This document shows positions 8,891 through 16,897 of a stretch of 36,172 nt of DNA, one piece after another. This stretch comes from Rhodopseudomonas sp. AAP120 (lineage in GTDB: Bacteria > Pseudomonadota > Alphaproteobacteria > Rhizobiales > Xanthobacteraceae). Location of the stretch: assembly GCF_001295845.1 (NCBI RefSeq), contig NZ_LJIC01000008.1, forward strand, positions 1 to 36,172. The letters are read 5' to 3'. A program made the position numbers and the translations under genes. Numbering within the stretch: position 1 is the stretch's first letter; every line of letters begins with the position of its first letter. The notes under the pieces were generated by a model. The model saw nothing but the letters and a program-made list of their open reading frames with translations, ran no database searches and was not told the origin of the DNA.

Positions 8891-9429
8891 TACTTCTTCA
8901 TCCCGTGGCCGGAGTGATCCATCGTACCGTGGTCCATCTTCATCATGCTGCCGCCGGCGTCGCCCGGCGCCTTGGCGCCGACGCCTTCGACATCGAACGT
9001 CACCTGGACCTTGCCGGCCTTCTCGAACTGCAAGGTCACCGGCAGCTTGTCGCCTTCCTTCAGCGGTGACTTCAGCTCCTGGAACATGATGTGGTAGCCG
9101 CCCGGCGCGAGCTTGACGGTCTTGCCGGGCTCGATCGGCAGGCCCTTCTCGAGCATCCGCATCTTCATCACGCCGCCGTCCATCGACATCTCGTGAATCT
9201 CGACCTTGCCGGAGATATCGGCGGTGGCGGACACCAGCCGGTCGGCGGCGCTGCCCTTGTTCTCGATCGTCAGATAGCCGCCGGCGACCTTGGCGCCGCC
9301 CGGCGTGGCGCGGCTCCAGGCCTGGTCAATCACCAGATCGCCGGCCTTGACCTCGGCCGCCTGCACGGCAGCGGTGGAGAGCAGGCTGATGACGGCGGCG
9401 GACGCGAAGGCGCGGATGAGTTTGGTCAT
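8890..9429 (-). CDS. PCu(A)C periplasmic copper(I) chaperone
   Basis: 179 residues. Signal peptide (MTKLIRAFASAAVISLLSTA...AVQA) then DLVIDQAWSRATPGGAKVAGGYLTIEN, the family hallmark. Copper(I) ligands of the PCu(A)C motif are in place: His79, Met90, His113 and Met115 (HIM). A Met/His-rich tail (GGSMMKMDHGTMDHSGHGMKK, in part) adds a second likely copper site, as in several alphaproteobacterial homologues that bind Cu(II) there. The family delivers copper to the CuA/CuB centres of cytochrome oxidase. ATG 9429 follows GAGGAC. It precedes DUF1775 with a TAATG overlap. Confidence 0.93.
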   Translation of the reverse strand: MTKLIRAFASAAVISLLSTAAVQAAEVKAGDLVIDQAWSRATPGGAKVAGGYLTIENKGSAADRLVSATADISGKVEIHEMSMDGGVMKMRMLEKGLPIEPGKTVKLAPGGYHIMFQELKSPLKEGDKLPVTLQFEKAGKVQVTFDVEGVGAKAPGDAGGSMMKMDHGTMDHSGHGMKK

Positions 9430-9471
9430 GGGAGTCCTCGATGAGGTTGTTGAAAGGGTCGGCCGGGCCGC

Positions 9472-9498
9472 GAACGAAACCGCATGCTGCGTTCGTTC
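9472..9498 (-). other. Intercistronic hairpin in the copper operon
   Basis: GAACGAA and TTCGTTC pair around an inner CGCA/TGCG stem, giving 11 base pairs with a two-base bulge and a three-base loop. It lies in the 128-nt gap between the DUF2946 and PCu(A)C genes. There is no U-run after it, so it is more likely an RNA-processing or stability element than a terminator. Confidence 0.4.
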
Positions 9499-9557
9499 TC
9501 GGCTCGGTCCGATGGAAGGGAATGAAAGGATGGCGCGCAGGCTGCAGGCGCGTGACG

Positions 9558-9926
9558 TCAGGCCGCCGGAGGCGCCCGGGCCTGGGCGCTGGCGCTGAGG
9601 CGCTGAACCGGCGGAGCAGCTTCGCGATGCAGCCACGTCAGCCGATGATAGCTGCGTTCGAGCGTGACAAAAGTCAGCGGCGCGGCGGCCGGAGTCGGGG
9701 CGCCGCCGAGGCCGACCGCACAGATCGCGCAGCAGCCGCTATCATGCGGCAAACCTGTGGCAGGCGCGCCGTCCTGGTCGGACGCCATCGCGGAGCACAG
9801 ATGGACGGCAGCGAGCGGATCGGCGGACGCGGAGGCGACGAAACGGACGGCTCCGATCGGCGACAGCAGCTGCACCAGCAGCGTGAGCGCGAAGATCGGA
9901 ATCGTGAGTTTCAGACATCGGCGCAT
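9558..9926 (-). CDS. DUF2946-family copper-cluster protein
   Basis: 122 residues from ATG 9926, which is preceded by GGAGGA at good spacing; an upstream in-frame start at 9959 lacks this. An N-terminal hydrophobic segment (LKLTIPIFALTLLVQLLSPIGAV) serves as signal or anchor. The mature part has VHLCSA, then PHDSGCCAICAVGLG with closely spaced Cys and His residues, suggesting metal binding. DUF2946 proteins are commonly found beside copper chaperone genes; their function is not established. First gene of the four-gene copper operon ending at 6723. No CueR or CsoR-type regulator gene lies nearby. Confidence 0.75.
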   Translation of the reverse strand: MRRCLKLTIPIFALTLLVQLLSPIGAVRFVASASADPLAAVHLCSAMASDQDGAPATGLPHDSGCCAICAVGLGGAPTPAAAPLTFVTLERSYHRLTWLHREAAPPVQRLSASAQARAPPAA

Positions 9927-10159
9927 CGCGGCCTGTCCTCCATTGTGGCGCAATAACATGCAGATTTACCGCTGTCGATTGTCACTGGCGCCACCCTGCC
10001 CCAACCCCGCCGTATCAGATGCTAGCGCCACTTACACTCAAGTTGCGAGTTGCCGTTCATTTCGCCCGCCGCCTTAAATTTGAACATTCGTTGCCGTAAA
10101 TGGTGACAAGTCAAAAAACTTCGGCTACCAATATGACAACAGGCTTAGCTGTAAGGCGA
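9927..10159. other. Intergenic region upstream of the copper operon
   Basis: No protein gene is supported here. It must hold the promoter of the copper operon (minus strand), but no convincing -35/-10 pair and no CueR-like inverted repeat were found. The plus strand turns distinctly A/T-rich after about 10070, which suits a promoter for the RNA candidate that follows. Confidence 0.4.
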
Positions 10160-10304
10160 AAGTCTGGTGGTCCAAGTCTCGGGAGGAACCCTGACGCGCA
10201 ATAATGCAGCGTCGCCCGTCAATCAAAACAATAAATCCAAAACGTTCGGGAAAATATTAGGGTCGACAAGGTTTTCAGCAGGGCACCCGCCCTGCTTTTT
10301 CTTT
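10160..10304 (+). ncRNA. Candidate small structured RNA
   Basis: This A/T-rich plus-strand stretch ends in a strong intrinsic terminator, although no plus-strand protein gene precedes it. It contains a possible stem GACGCGC/GCAGCGTC (10193-10213, one bulged base) and an unpaired A-rich stretch (about 10221-10255) ahead of the terminator hairpin, a layout common in trans-acting small RNAs. The 5' end is unknown; GTGACA about 10106 with an AT-rich stretch 17 nt on could be a promoter. An 18-codon frame (10204-10260, MQRRPSIKTINPKRSGKY) is present, but its GGAGGA is 16 nt upstream, too far for a normal ribosome site. No known RNA family recognised. Confidence 0.35.
10278..10304 (+). terminator. 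Rho-independent terminator
   Basis: GCAGGGC (10278-10284), a four-base loop, GCCCTGC (10289-10295), then TTTTTCTTTT. The U-run is on the plus strand only, so it ends a plus-strand transcript; it also separates that transcript from pncB, which converges from the right. Confidence 0.8.
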
Positions 10305-10417
10305 TCCGTTCACGTTCGGCGCAGTTGTTTTCGCACCGCGTTTCGATGCTGGTCCGCGTTCACGCGAACACACGCGCCATGGCGCCATCGCACCGAGGCA
10401 GCGATTCGGCTGACAAT

Positions 10418-11734
10418 TCACACCGTGACGGCGTGCTCCATCATCCCCTCGGTGCCGAAGATTCGGAGATAGCGCTGGAGGTCGGCGTCGGGACCGGTGG
10501 CTTTGGTGGGATTGTCGGACAGCTTCACCGCAGGCCGGCCGGCGGCTTCGACGACCTTGCACACCAGCGAGATCGGATCGAGCGCGTTGCCGCCGTTCGG
10601 CGCGCAGCCGCGGAAATCGTTGGTGAGATTGGTGCCCCAGCCGTAGCTGACCCGGACGCGGCCCTTGAAGTGCCAGAACGATCGTTCGATCGAATCGATG
10701 TCCATGCCGTCGGACAAGATCAGCAGCTTCTCCCTGGGGTCCCGTCCCTTGGCTCGCCACCATTCGATCAGTTCGTCACCGCCTTCGATCGGCGGCTTGC
10801 TGTCCGGACGCGCGCCCGTCCAATCCGCGACCCAGTCGGGAGCGCTGCGCAGGAACGACGTCGTCCCGTAGGTGTCCGGCAGAATGACCAACAGGTTGCC
10901 GTCATAGAGGTGCTGCCAGTCGTCGAGCACCGTATAGCGCGAGGCCGCGACCTGATCATCGTCGTCGCCGGCCAGCGCCGCATAGACCATCGACAGTTCG
11001 TGCGCATTGGTGCCGATTGCTTCCGAACCGATCTCCATGGCGACGTGAACGTTGCTGGTGCCGACGAAGGCGTCGCCGATGCCTTCCTGCAAGGCTTCGC
11101 AGCACCACCTCTGCCACAGATATCCGTGCCGGCGACGGGTGCCGAAATCACCGACCTTCAGCCGGCCGGTCGCTCTCAGCCCCTGCAGGCGCTCGACTTT
11201 GTCCCACAGCTTCGCCTTGGCGCGCGCATACAGCACGTCGAGTTCGAACCGCCCCATGTTGCGCATCGCCTTGCGGGCGCGCAGTTCGTTGATGATCGAC
11301 AGCGCCGGGATTTCCCACATCGTGGTGAGCGGCCACGGCCCGGCAAAACGAAGCTCGTACTGGCCGTCGCGAACCTCCACCTCGTAGTCCGGCAGCGCGA
11401 AGGTCTCGAGCCACGACAGGAATTCGGGACGAAAGATCTGCTTCTTGCCGTAGAACGTATTGCCGGCGAGCCAGATCATTTCCCGCTTGGACAGGCGAAG
11501 CGTCCGCGCATGGTCGAGTTGCGCCCGCAATTCGCCGATATCGATCTCGTCGGCGATCCGCACCGTCTTGGTGCGGTTGATCACCCCGAAAGTGACCGGC
11601 GTGTCGCGGTGCTTCATCCAGATCAGCTGCAGCATCAGCAGCTTGTAGAAATCGGTATCGAGCAGCGTGCGGACCACCGGGTCCATCCGGTAGTTGTGGT
11701 TGTGGACCCTGGTGGCGATGTCGGTGAAGCTCAT
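10418..11734 (-). CDS. pncB: Nicotinate phosphoribosyltransferase
   Basis: 438 residues, the usual PncB length. First step of the Preiss-Handler route: nicotinate + PRPP (+ ATP) to nicotinate mononucleotide, for NAD salvage in the cytoplasm. Motifs: [19 protein letters not shown] near 24-42, FALKW-type segments absent but [10 protein letters not shown] with the autophosphorylated His (His245), TSNVHVAME, and the late [15 protein letters not shown] and LSDGMDID phosphoribosyl-binding stretch. ATG 11734 ([10 protein letters not shown]) is taken because the conserved region begins shortly after; the frame is open further upstream without family similarity. It stands alone, about 190 nt downstream of DUF1467. 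No NrtR or NadQ site was recognised. Confidence 0.95.
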   Translation of the reverse strand: MSFTDIATRVHNHNYRMDPVVRTLLDTDFYKLLMLQLIWMKHRDTPVTFGVINRTKTVRIADEIDIGELRAQLDHARTLRLSKREMIWLAGNTFYGKKQIFRPEFLSWLETFALPDYEVEVRDGQYELRFAGPWPLTTMWEIPALSIINELRARKAMRNMGRFELDVLYARAKAKLWDKVERLQGLRATGRLKVGDFGTRRRHGYLWQRWCCEALQEGIGDAFVGTSNVHVAMEIGSEAIGTNAHELSMVYAALAGDDDDQVAASRYTVLDDWQHLYDGNLLVILPDTYGTTSFLRSAPDWVADWTGARPDSKPPIEGGDELIEWWRAKGRDPREKLLILSDGMDIDSIERSFWHFKGRVRVSYGWGTNLTNDFRGCAPNGGNALDPISLVCKVVEAAGRPAVKLSDNPTKATGPDADLQRYLRIFGTEGMMEHAVTV

Positions 11735-11927
11735 CTGGGAAGCCCTAAACGGTCGGGGGCTGGCGCTGCCGCATCGCGCAGATCGAGCCGCCCCGATCGA
11801 TCCGCTCCCTGGTCGAGATTCACTCTCGCAGTCGAACCTAACAGAATTGCAAACTCGCCGGCGAGTGAGCGACGCCACCACCGGCATTGCCGCGGCGCCG
11901 CGATCATGCGCGTCGACACCAAGCGCC

Positions 11928-12209
11928 CTATAGCGGAATGCCCATCAGCTTGACGAGGCGATCGACCCCGAGCCAACCGGCCCGATAGGCGTACAGCGCG
12001 ACCGCGAAGATCACCGCCGAGATCAGCGTGGTCCACAGCGCCTTGCGAACCATGAGCGCTGCGACCGGCGCGCCCGGATCGGTGCCGTCGATCTCGTCGC
12101 CCTGCCCGGCCTCCGCGCGATTGCGGACGCCGAACGGCAGCGCCATGAACAGCACGACCCACCACAGCACGAAGTAGATCGCCAGCAGACTGCCGATCTG
12201 GCTGATCAT
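11928..12209 (-). CDS. DUF1467 small membrane protein
   Basis: 93 residues with two membrane helices ([23 protein letters not shown] and [19 protein letters not shown]). Between them lies a short loop with [22 protein letters not shown]; the P-F-G-V-R motif and GTDPGAP are the DUF1467 signature. Function unknown. The family typically sits directly after methylmalonyl-CoA epimerase in alphaproteobacteria, and here only 3 nt separate the two genes. Confidence 0.88.
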   Translation of the reverse strand: MISQIGSLLAIYFVLWWVVLFMALPFGVRNRAEAGQGDEIDGTDPGAPVAALMVRKALWTTLISAVIFAVALYAYRAGWLGVDRLVKLMGIPL

Positions 12210-12212
12210 CGC

Positions 12213-12617
12213 TTACGACTGCTCGATCTCGACCAGCGCCCCCGAGAAGTCCTTCGGGTGCAGGAACAGCACCGGCTTGCCGTGCGCGCCGATCTTCGGT
12301 TGACCATCGCCAAGCACCCGCGCACCTTCCTTGATCAGCGTGTCGCGCGCCGCGATGATGTCCGGCACCTCGTAGCAGACGTGATGAATGCCGCCGTCGG
12401 CGTTGCGATCGAGGAACTTGGCGATCGGCGAGGCTTCGCCGAGCGGCTGAATGAATTCTATCTTGGTGTTCGGCAGCGTCACGAACACGGTGATGACGCC
12501 GTGCTCCGGCAGCGGCACCGCGTCGGAAATCTCCGCCTGGAAGGCGCTGCCGTAGATCTTGGCGGCCGACACCGCATCCTTCACCGCAATCGCCACATGA
12601 TTGAGCCGCCCGAGCAT
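12213..12617 (-). CDS. mce: Methylmalonyl-CoA epimerase
   Basis: 134 residues, vicinal oxygen chelate fold. Interconverts (S)- and (R)-methylmalonyl-CoA between propionyl-CoA carboxylase and the B12-dependent mutase. Metal ligands expected from the family are visible: His near residue 7 (LNHVAIAV), GGIHHVCYEV in the middle, and Glu near the end (LVEIEQS). KIEFIQPLGEASPIAKFL and GARVLGDGQPKIGAHGKPVLFLHPKD are characteristic. The frame opens with GTG then ATG; ATG 12617 is preferred, with GGAG 6 nt upstream. It forms an operon with DUF1467. About 345 nt separate it from the RNase J gene, holding repeat copy B and nothing else recognised. Confidence 0.93.
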   Translation of the reverse strand: MLGRLNHVAIAVKDAVSAAKIYGSAFQAEISDAVPLPEHGVITVFVTLPNTKIEFIQPLGEASPIAKFLDRNADGGIHHVCYEVPDIIAARDTLIKEGARVLGDGQPKIGAHGKPVLFLHPKDFSGALVEIEQS

Positions 12618-12826
12618 CACACCGTCTCCGTCGTTGTTTCTTGTCGTTGAGGTTTTTTGTCGCGTTCGATGGCTCCGGTTCTGAGCGAAACAGCCCCGAA
12701 ACTCCAGCCCTTATTTTGTCGCGTAATTGGCCACCGAGCGGTGCCGCAGTGCGGGAAACGGATGTGTTCGACGAAACCGGTTCACGCTCGGATTAGACGA
12801 TCCGGCCGCTCCAAACGGCACTGAGC

Positions 12827-12933
12827 CCTCATCTTGAGGGCGCCCGGCGAAGCCGGGCGTCTCGAAGGATGGGGCCACGAGGTGCATGCGGCCCATGGTT
12901 CGAGACGGCGCTGCGCGCCTCCTCACCATGAGG
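12827..12933. repeat. Imperfect palindromic intergenic repeat, copy B
   Basis: Same architecture as 3051-3156: ends CCTCATCTTGAGG and CTCCTCACCATGAGG, the small CCCGGCGAAGCCGGG hairpin, and inner CGTCTCGAAG paired with GTTCGAGACG. The conserved cores GTCTCGAAGGATGGGGCCAC and CGAGACGGCGCTGCGCGCCT occur in both copies, while the centre differs. It lies 30 nt after the end of the RNase J gene and upstream of mce, so it could end the long nuo-birA-rnj transcript. Long intergenic repeats of this type are common in this bacterial group; mobility has not been shown from this sequence. Confidence 0.85.
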
Positions 12934-12963
12934 CTGTGCCGTGTTCCCGGCCATCACGGATAA

Positions 12964-14634
12964 CTACGCCGTCAGCACGTGGACGACGCAGAGTGGCTTC
13001 TTGCCCCAATGCTGCTGGATGACCGAGCGGACTGTACGCCGGACGGACTCCGCGACCGAGTCGGGATCGCGTCGCTTGGCCCGCGGCAAGCCCTCGACCG
13101 TCGCCACCACGGCGTCGAACACGATGTCATCGAACGGCTCGCCGGCGCTGGTGTTTTCCGGCACGCCGATCAGCTCGACTTCCGGATCGTCGACGAGTTC
13201 GCCCGCCTCGGTCATCGCCAGCGCCACCACGGCGCAGCCGGCGAACGCCATCTTGCGGCGCTCGACGACGGCCCGCGACTTGTCCTCTTCGAGGATGCTG
13301 CCGTCCTTGTAGAGACGACCGGCGGGTAGTTGCTCGATGACCGCGGGATCGCCCGGACCGAGCCGGATCAGATCGCCGTTGCGGCAGGTCATCACCTTCG
13401 GCACGCCCATCTGCCGTGCCAGCTTGGCGTGCTCGTTGAGATGCAGCGCCTCGCCGTGCACCGGGATCAGCAATTGCGGCCGCACCCAGGAGATCAGTTC
13501 GCGCAGCTCGTCCCGGCGCGGATGGCCGGAGACGTGGACCAGGTGATCGCGATCGGTGATCACATCGATGCCCTGATTGACCAAGCCGTTGATGATGCTG
13601 CCCACCGCCTTCTCGTTGCCCGGGATGGTGCGCGACGAGAAGATCACGCAGTCGCCCTTGTTCAGCGTCACTTCCGGATGGTCGTCGCGCGCGATCCGCG
13701 CCAGTGCGGCGCGCGGCTCGCCCTGGCTGCCGGTGCACAGCGCCAGCACCTTGTCCGGCGGGAAATGGCCGTAGTACTCGGGTCCGCGGAAGCTCGGCAC
13801 GCCGTCGAGATAGCCGCATTCGCGGGCGACGTTCGAGACGCGGTCCATCGCTCGGCCGACCAGCACGACCTCGCGGCCAGCCGCCTTCGCGGCATCGGCG
13901 ACGGCGCGAATGCGGCCGACGTTCGACGCGAAGGTCGTCACCGCGACGCGGCCCTTGGCCGATTTGATCAGGCCGGTGAGCGAGACGCCGACTTCGGATT
14001 CCGACGGCGAACGGCCGTCGCGCACCGCGTTGGTCGAGTCGCCGACCAGCGCCAACACCCCCTCGTCGCCGATCTCGCGCAGCCGCTTTTCATCCGTCGG
14101 CGGGCCGACGACCGGCGTCGGGTCGATCTTCCAGTCGCCGGTGTGCAGCACGGTGCCGACGGAAGTGCGGATCGCCAGCGCATGGCTTTCCGGGATCGAG
14201 TGCGCGACCGGGATGAACTCGACGCTGAATGGGCCAAGATCGATCGTGCCGCCGGACGGCACCTCGGTGATCGGAATCTTCAGCGTGGTGCGTTCGGCCG
14301 CGAGCTTGGCGGCGAACAGCGAAGCGCTGAACTTGGTGGCGTAGATCGGGCACTTCAGCTTCGGCCACAGATCGATGATCGCGCCGAAATGATCCTCGTG
14401 GGCATGGGTCAGCACGATGCCAACGAGGTTCTTCTTCTCTTTCTCGAGGAAGCGGATGTCCGGCATGATCAGATCGATGCCGGGCAGATGCTCCTCGTCA
14501 CCGAACGACACACCGAGGTCGACCGCCAGCCAGCTGCGCTGAGCACGGTTGCCGAGGCCGTAGATCGACAGGTTCATGCCGATCTCGCCGACGCCGCCGA
14601 GCGGTGCGAAAAAGAGTTCGTCGGGTCGTGCCAT
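12964..14634 (-). CDS. rnj: Ribonuclease J
   Basis: 556 residues. Metallo-beta-lactamase/beta-CASP ribonuclease with 5'-3' exonuclease and endonuclease activity, used in rRNA maturation and mRNA turnover. Start: PLGGVGEIGMNL (11-22); zinc motif HAHEDH (77-82); later VAHSIPESHA and VLHTGDWKID; beta-CASP stretch with SDSTNA-like GDSTNAVRDGRSPSE, SSRTIPGNE, and HVSGHPRRDEL; C-terminal domain to the end. ATG 14634 overlaps the birA stop by one base (TAATG). It is the last gene of the nuoA-N/birA/rnj chain, a linkage known in alphaproteobacteria. Confidence 0.95.
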   Translation of the reverse strand: MARPDELFFAPLGGVGEIGMNLSIYGLGNRAQRSWLAVDLGVSFGDEEHLPGIDLIMPDIRFLEKEKKNLVGIVLTHAHEDHFGAIIDLWPKLKCPIYATKFSASLFAAKLAAERTTLKIPITEVPSGGTIDLGPFSVEFIPVAHSIPESHALAIRTSVGTVLHTGDWKIDPTPVVGPPTDEKRLREIGDEGVLALVGDSTNAVRDGRSPSESEVGVSLTGLIKSAKGRVAVTTFASNVGRIRAVADAAKAAGREVVLVGRAMDRVSNVARECGYLDGVPSFRGPEYYGHFPPDKVLALCTGSQGEPRAALARIARDDHPEVTLNKGDCVIFSSRTIPGNEKAVGSIINGLVNQGIDVITDRDHLVHVSGHPRRDELRELISWVRPQLLIPVHGEALHLNEHAKLARQMGVPKVMTCRNGDLIRLGPGDPAVIEQLPAGRLYKDGSILEEDKSRAVVERRKMAFAGCAVVALAMTEAGELVDDPEVELIGVPENTSAGEPFDDIVFDAVVATVEGLPRAKRRDPDSVAESVRRTVRSVIQQHWGKKPLCVVHVLTA

Positions 14635-15440
14635 TACGCGGCTCCTGATGACGCAGCCGAGCGGAAATACACGTCCCCGGCGGGGATCGGTACCCTCCTT
14701 CCGTCGGCGGTGCGAACGATGAGGCAGCCGGTGTCGTCGATGGTTTCGAAAATGCCGTCGATGGTGGCCGATCCGGACTGGATCGACACCGGCTCGCCGA
14801 TCCGGGTGGCGCGGGCGAGCCATTGCTTGCGGATTTCGCCGAAGCCCCGCCCCTCGTCCCAGATGCCGCGGATCTCGGTCCAGGCATCGGACAGCGCAGC
14901 GAACAGATCCTCGGCGCTCACTTGAATGCCGAGGCTGTGCAGCGACGCTGCGGGATACGGCGTGTCGTCGGGCGCGGCAACCACATTGGTGCCCATGCCG
15001 ACCACGACGGCGAGCCGGTCGGTGCCGACGTTTTCGGCCTCGAGCAGAATCCCGGTGAGCTTCTTGCCGTCAGCCAGCACGTCGTTCGGCCATTTCAGCG
15101 CGAAGCCGGCGGCGACGCCGCCGCGTGCGCGGGCCTCCAGACTGACTTGCTGCAGCGCGCGTTCGAGCGCGAGGCCGGCGGCGAAGCTCAGCGTCGCGGC
15201 GACGCTCGGCGGCACGTGCATCACTTCGAGAACGCTGGCGGCGAGATTGCCGCGCGGCGCGATCCAGGCCCGCTGACGGCGGCCGCGGCCCGAAGTCTGT
15301 TCGGTGGTGACGAACCAGATCGGACCGGCCTCGCCTGCCCGCGCGCGGGCCAGCGCCTCGGTGTTGGTCGATCCGATGGAATCAAAAGCGGCGAGCCGGT
15401 AGCCCGCCGCTTCCGCTTTCGACCCGAGGCGTAGCGCCAT
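14634..15440 (-). CDS. birA: Biotin--[acetyl-CoA-carboxylase] ligase
   Basis: 268 residues. Activates biotin to biotinyl-AMP and attaches it to the biotin carrier of acetyl-CoA and related carboxylases. Motifs: STNTEA (24-29), TSGRGRRQRAW (49-59, the adenylate loop), APRGNL, FALKWPNDVLADGKKLTGIL, VVVGMGTNV, and a C-terminal SH3-like cap (RTADGRRVPIPAGDVYFR). There is no N-terminal winged helix, so it is a monofunctional ligase and not the biotin repressor. ATG 15440 begins 1 nt after the nuoN stop, and its own stop overlaps rnj. Confidence 0.94.
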   Translation of the reverse strand: MALRLGSKAEAAGYRLAAFDSIGSTNTEALARARAGEAGPIWFVTTEQTSGRGRRQRAWIAPRGNLAASVLEVMHVPPSVAATLSFAAGLALERALQQVSLEARARGGVAAGFALKWPNDVLADGKKLTGILLEAENVGTDRLAVVVGMGTNVVAAPDDTPYPAASLHSLGIQVSAEDLFAALSDAWTEIRGIWDEGRGFGEIRKQWLARATRIGEPVSIQSGSATIDGIFETIDDTGCLIVRTADGRRVPIPAGDVYFRSAASSGAA

Positions 15441-15441
15441 C

Positions 15442-16878
15442 CTAGAACAGCGACTTGGCTGCGGCTGTGGCCGCATTCACCAGCGGCGCTGGATAGATGA
15501 AGAACAGCATGTTGAACAGCCCGGCGACCGCCAGCACGCCGCGCAGCTCCAGCCGCACCCGGTCGATACCCGGGGCCGGCTCGTCGAAATACATCACCTT
15601 GATGATGAGCAGGTAGTAGTAGGCACCCACCACGCTGGTGACGACGCCGATCACCGCGAGCGCGAACAGGCCGGCCTTGATGGCCGCCATGAACACGTAG
15701 AACTTGGCGAAGAAGCCGGCGAGCGGCGGGATGCCGGCCATCGAGAACAGCAGCATCGCGAAGAAGAACGCCAGCGCCGGGTTGGTGCGCGACAGGCCGG
15801 CGAAGTCGCTGATGTTCTCGACGTGCAGACCGTTGCGACGCATCGACAGGATCACCGCGAACGCGCCCAGCGTCATCGCCACATAGATCGAGATGTAGAC
15901 GATCACGCCCTGCGCGCCTTCGACCGTGCCGGCCGACAGGCCGACCAGCGCGAAGCCGATATGGCCGATCGCCGAATAGGCCATCAGGCGTTTGATGTTC
16001 TTCTGGCCGATCGCCGCGAACGAGCCGAGCGCCATCGAGGCGATTGCCACGAACACCACGATCTGCTGCCACTGCGGCACGATGCCGGGGAACGCCGTCA
16101 GCGTCACACGGGTGAAGATCGCCAGACCAGCGACCTTAGGGGCCGAGGCGAAGAACGCGGTGACCGGGGTCGGCGCGCCTTCATAGACGTCCGGCGTCCA
16201 CATGTGGAACGGCACGGCCGAGACCTTGAAGCAGAGCGCGGCGAGCAGGAAGACAAGGCCGAACACCAGGCCGATATTGCCGTCCTTGGCCGCCGCGGCG
16301 ATGCCGGCGAACTGCACGGTGCCGGTGAAGCCATAGATCAGCGAGGCGCCGTAGAGCAGCATGCCGGACGACAGCGCGCCGAGAATGAAATACTTCATGC
16401 CGGCTTCGTTGGACTTAGCGTCCTCGCGGTTGCTGGCGGCGACGACGTAGAGCGCCAGGCTCATCAGCTCGAGGCCGAGATACAGCATGATCAGGTCGCC
16501 GGCCGAGATCAGCAGCATCATGCCGGCCGACGACAGCAGCACCAGGATGGCGTATTCGAACATCCGCTTCGACGGATCGGTCAGGTTCTCGGCCGACAGG
16601 ATCAGCGTCACCGCCGAGCCGATCAGCGCCAGCACCTTCAGGAAGCGGGCGAAGTCGTCGACGATGAAGCTGCCGCCGAAGGTGACCAGCTTGCCGGGCG
16701 GCAGCAGCACGACCAGCGCCCCGACCACGACCAGCAGAACGACCGCGAGCGTTGCGACCAGCCCGGTGGTGCGCGGCCCGCGATAGGCGCCGAGCATCAA
16801 CAGCAGCATCGCGCCGACCACCAGCACGATTTCGGGCAGGACCGGGACCAGCGAATAACCGGCGATATCGATATTCAT
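15442..16878 (-). CDS. nuoN: NADH-quinone oxidoreductase subunit N
   Basis: 478 residues, about 14 membrane helices, one of the three antiporter-like proton channels of complex I. LYLGLELMSLALYVVAASNR carries the conserved glutamate; FKVSAVPFHMWTPDVYEGAP carries the channel lysine and histidine; KRLMAYSAIGHIGFALVG carries the mid-membrane lysine; and MAGIPPLAGFFAKFYVFMAA is typical of NuoN. It follows nuoM by 19 nt and runs into birA after a single base. Confidence 0.97.
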   Translation of the reverse strand: MNIDIAGYSLVPVLPEIVLVVGAMLLLMLGAYRGPRTTGLVATLAVVLLVVVGALVVLLPPGKLVTFGGSFIVDDFARFLKVLALIGSAVTLILSAENLTDPSKRMFEYAILVLLSSAGMMLLISAGDLIMLYLGLELMSLALYVVAASNREDAKSNEAGMKYFILGALSSGMLLYGASLIYGFTGTVQFAGIAAAAKDGNIGLVFGLVFLLAALCFKVSAVPFHMWTPDVYEGAPTPVTAFFASAPKVAGLAIFTRVTLTAFPGIVPQWQQIVVFVAIASMALGSFAAIGQKNIKRLMAYSAIGHIGFALVGLSAGTVEGAQGVIVYISIYVAMTLGAFAVILSMRRNGLHVENISDFAGLSRTNPALAFFFAMLLFSMAGIPPLAGFFAKFYVFMAAIKAGLFALAVIGVVTSVVGAYYYLLIIKVMYFDEPAPGIDRVRLELRGVLAVAGLFNMLFFIYPAPLVNAATAAAKSLF

Positions 16879-16897
16879 AGCGTGCAGTCCTTGCCGG

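Noticed and set aside
10204-10260. An 18-codon frame before the terminator at 10278
   Set aside because: The GGAGGA is 16 nt from the ATG, and no plus-strand gene follows that it could control; kept only as part of the small RNA candidate.
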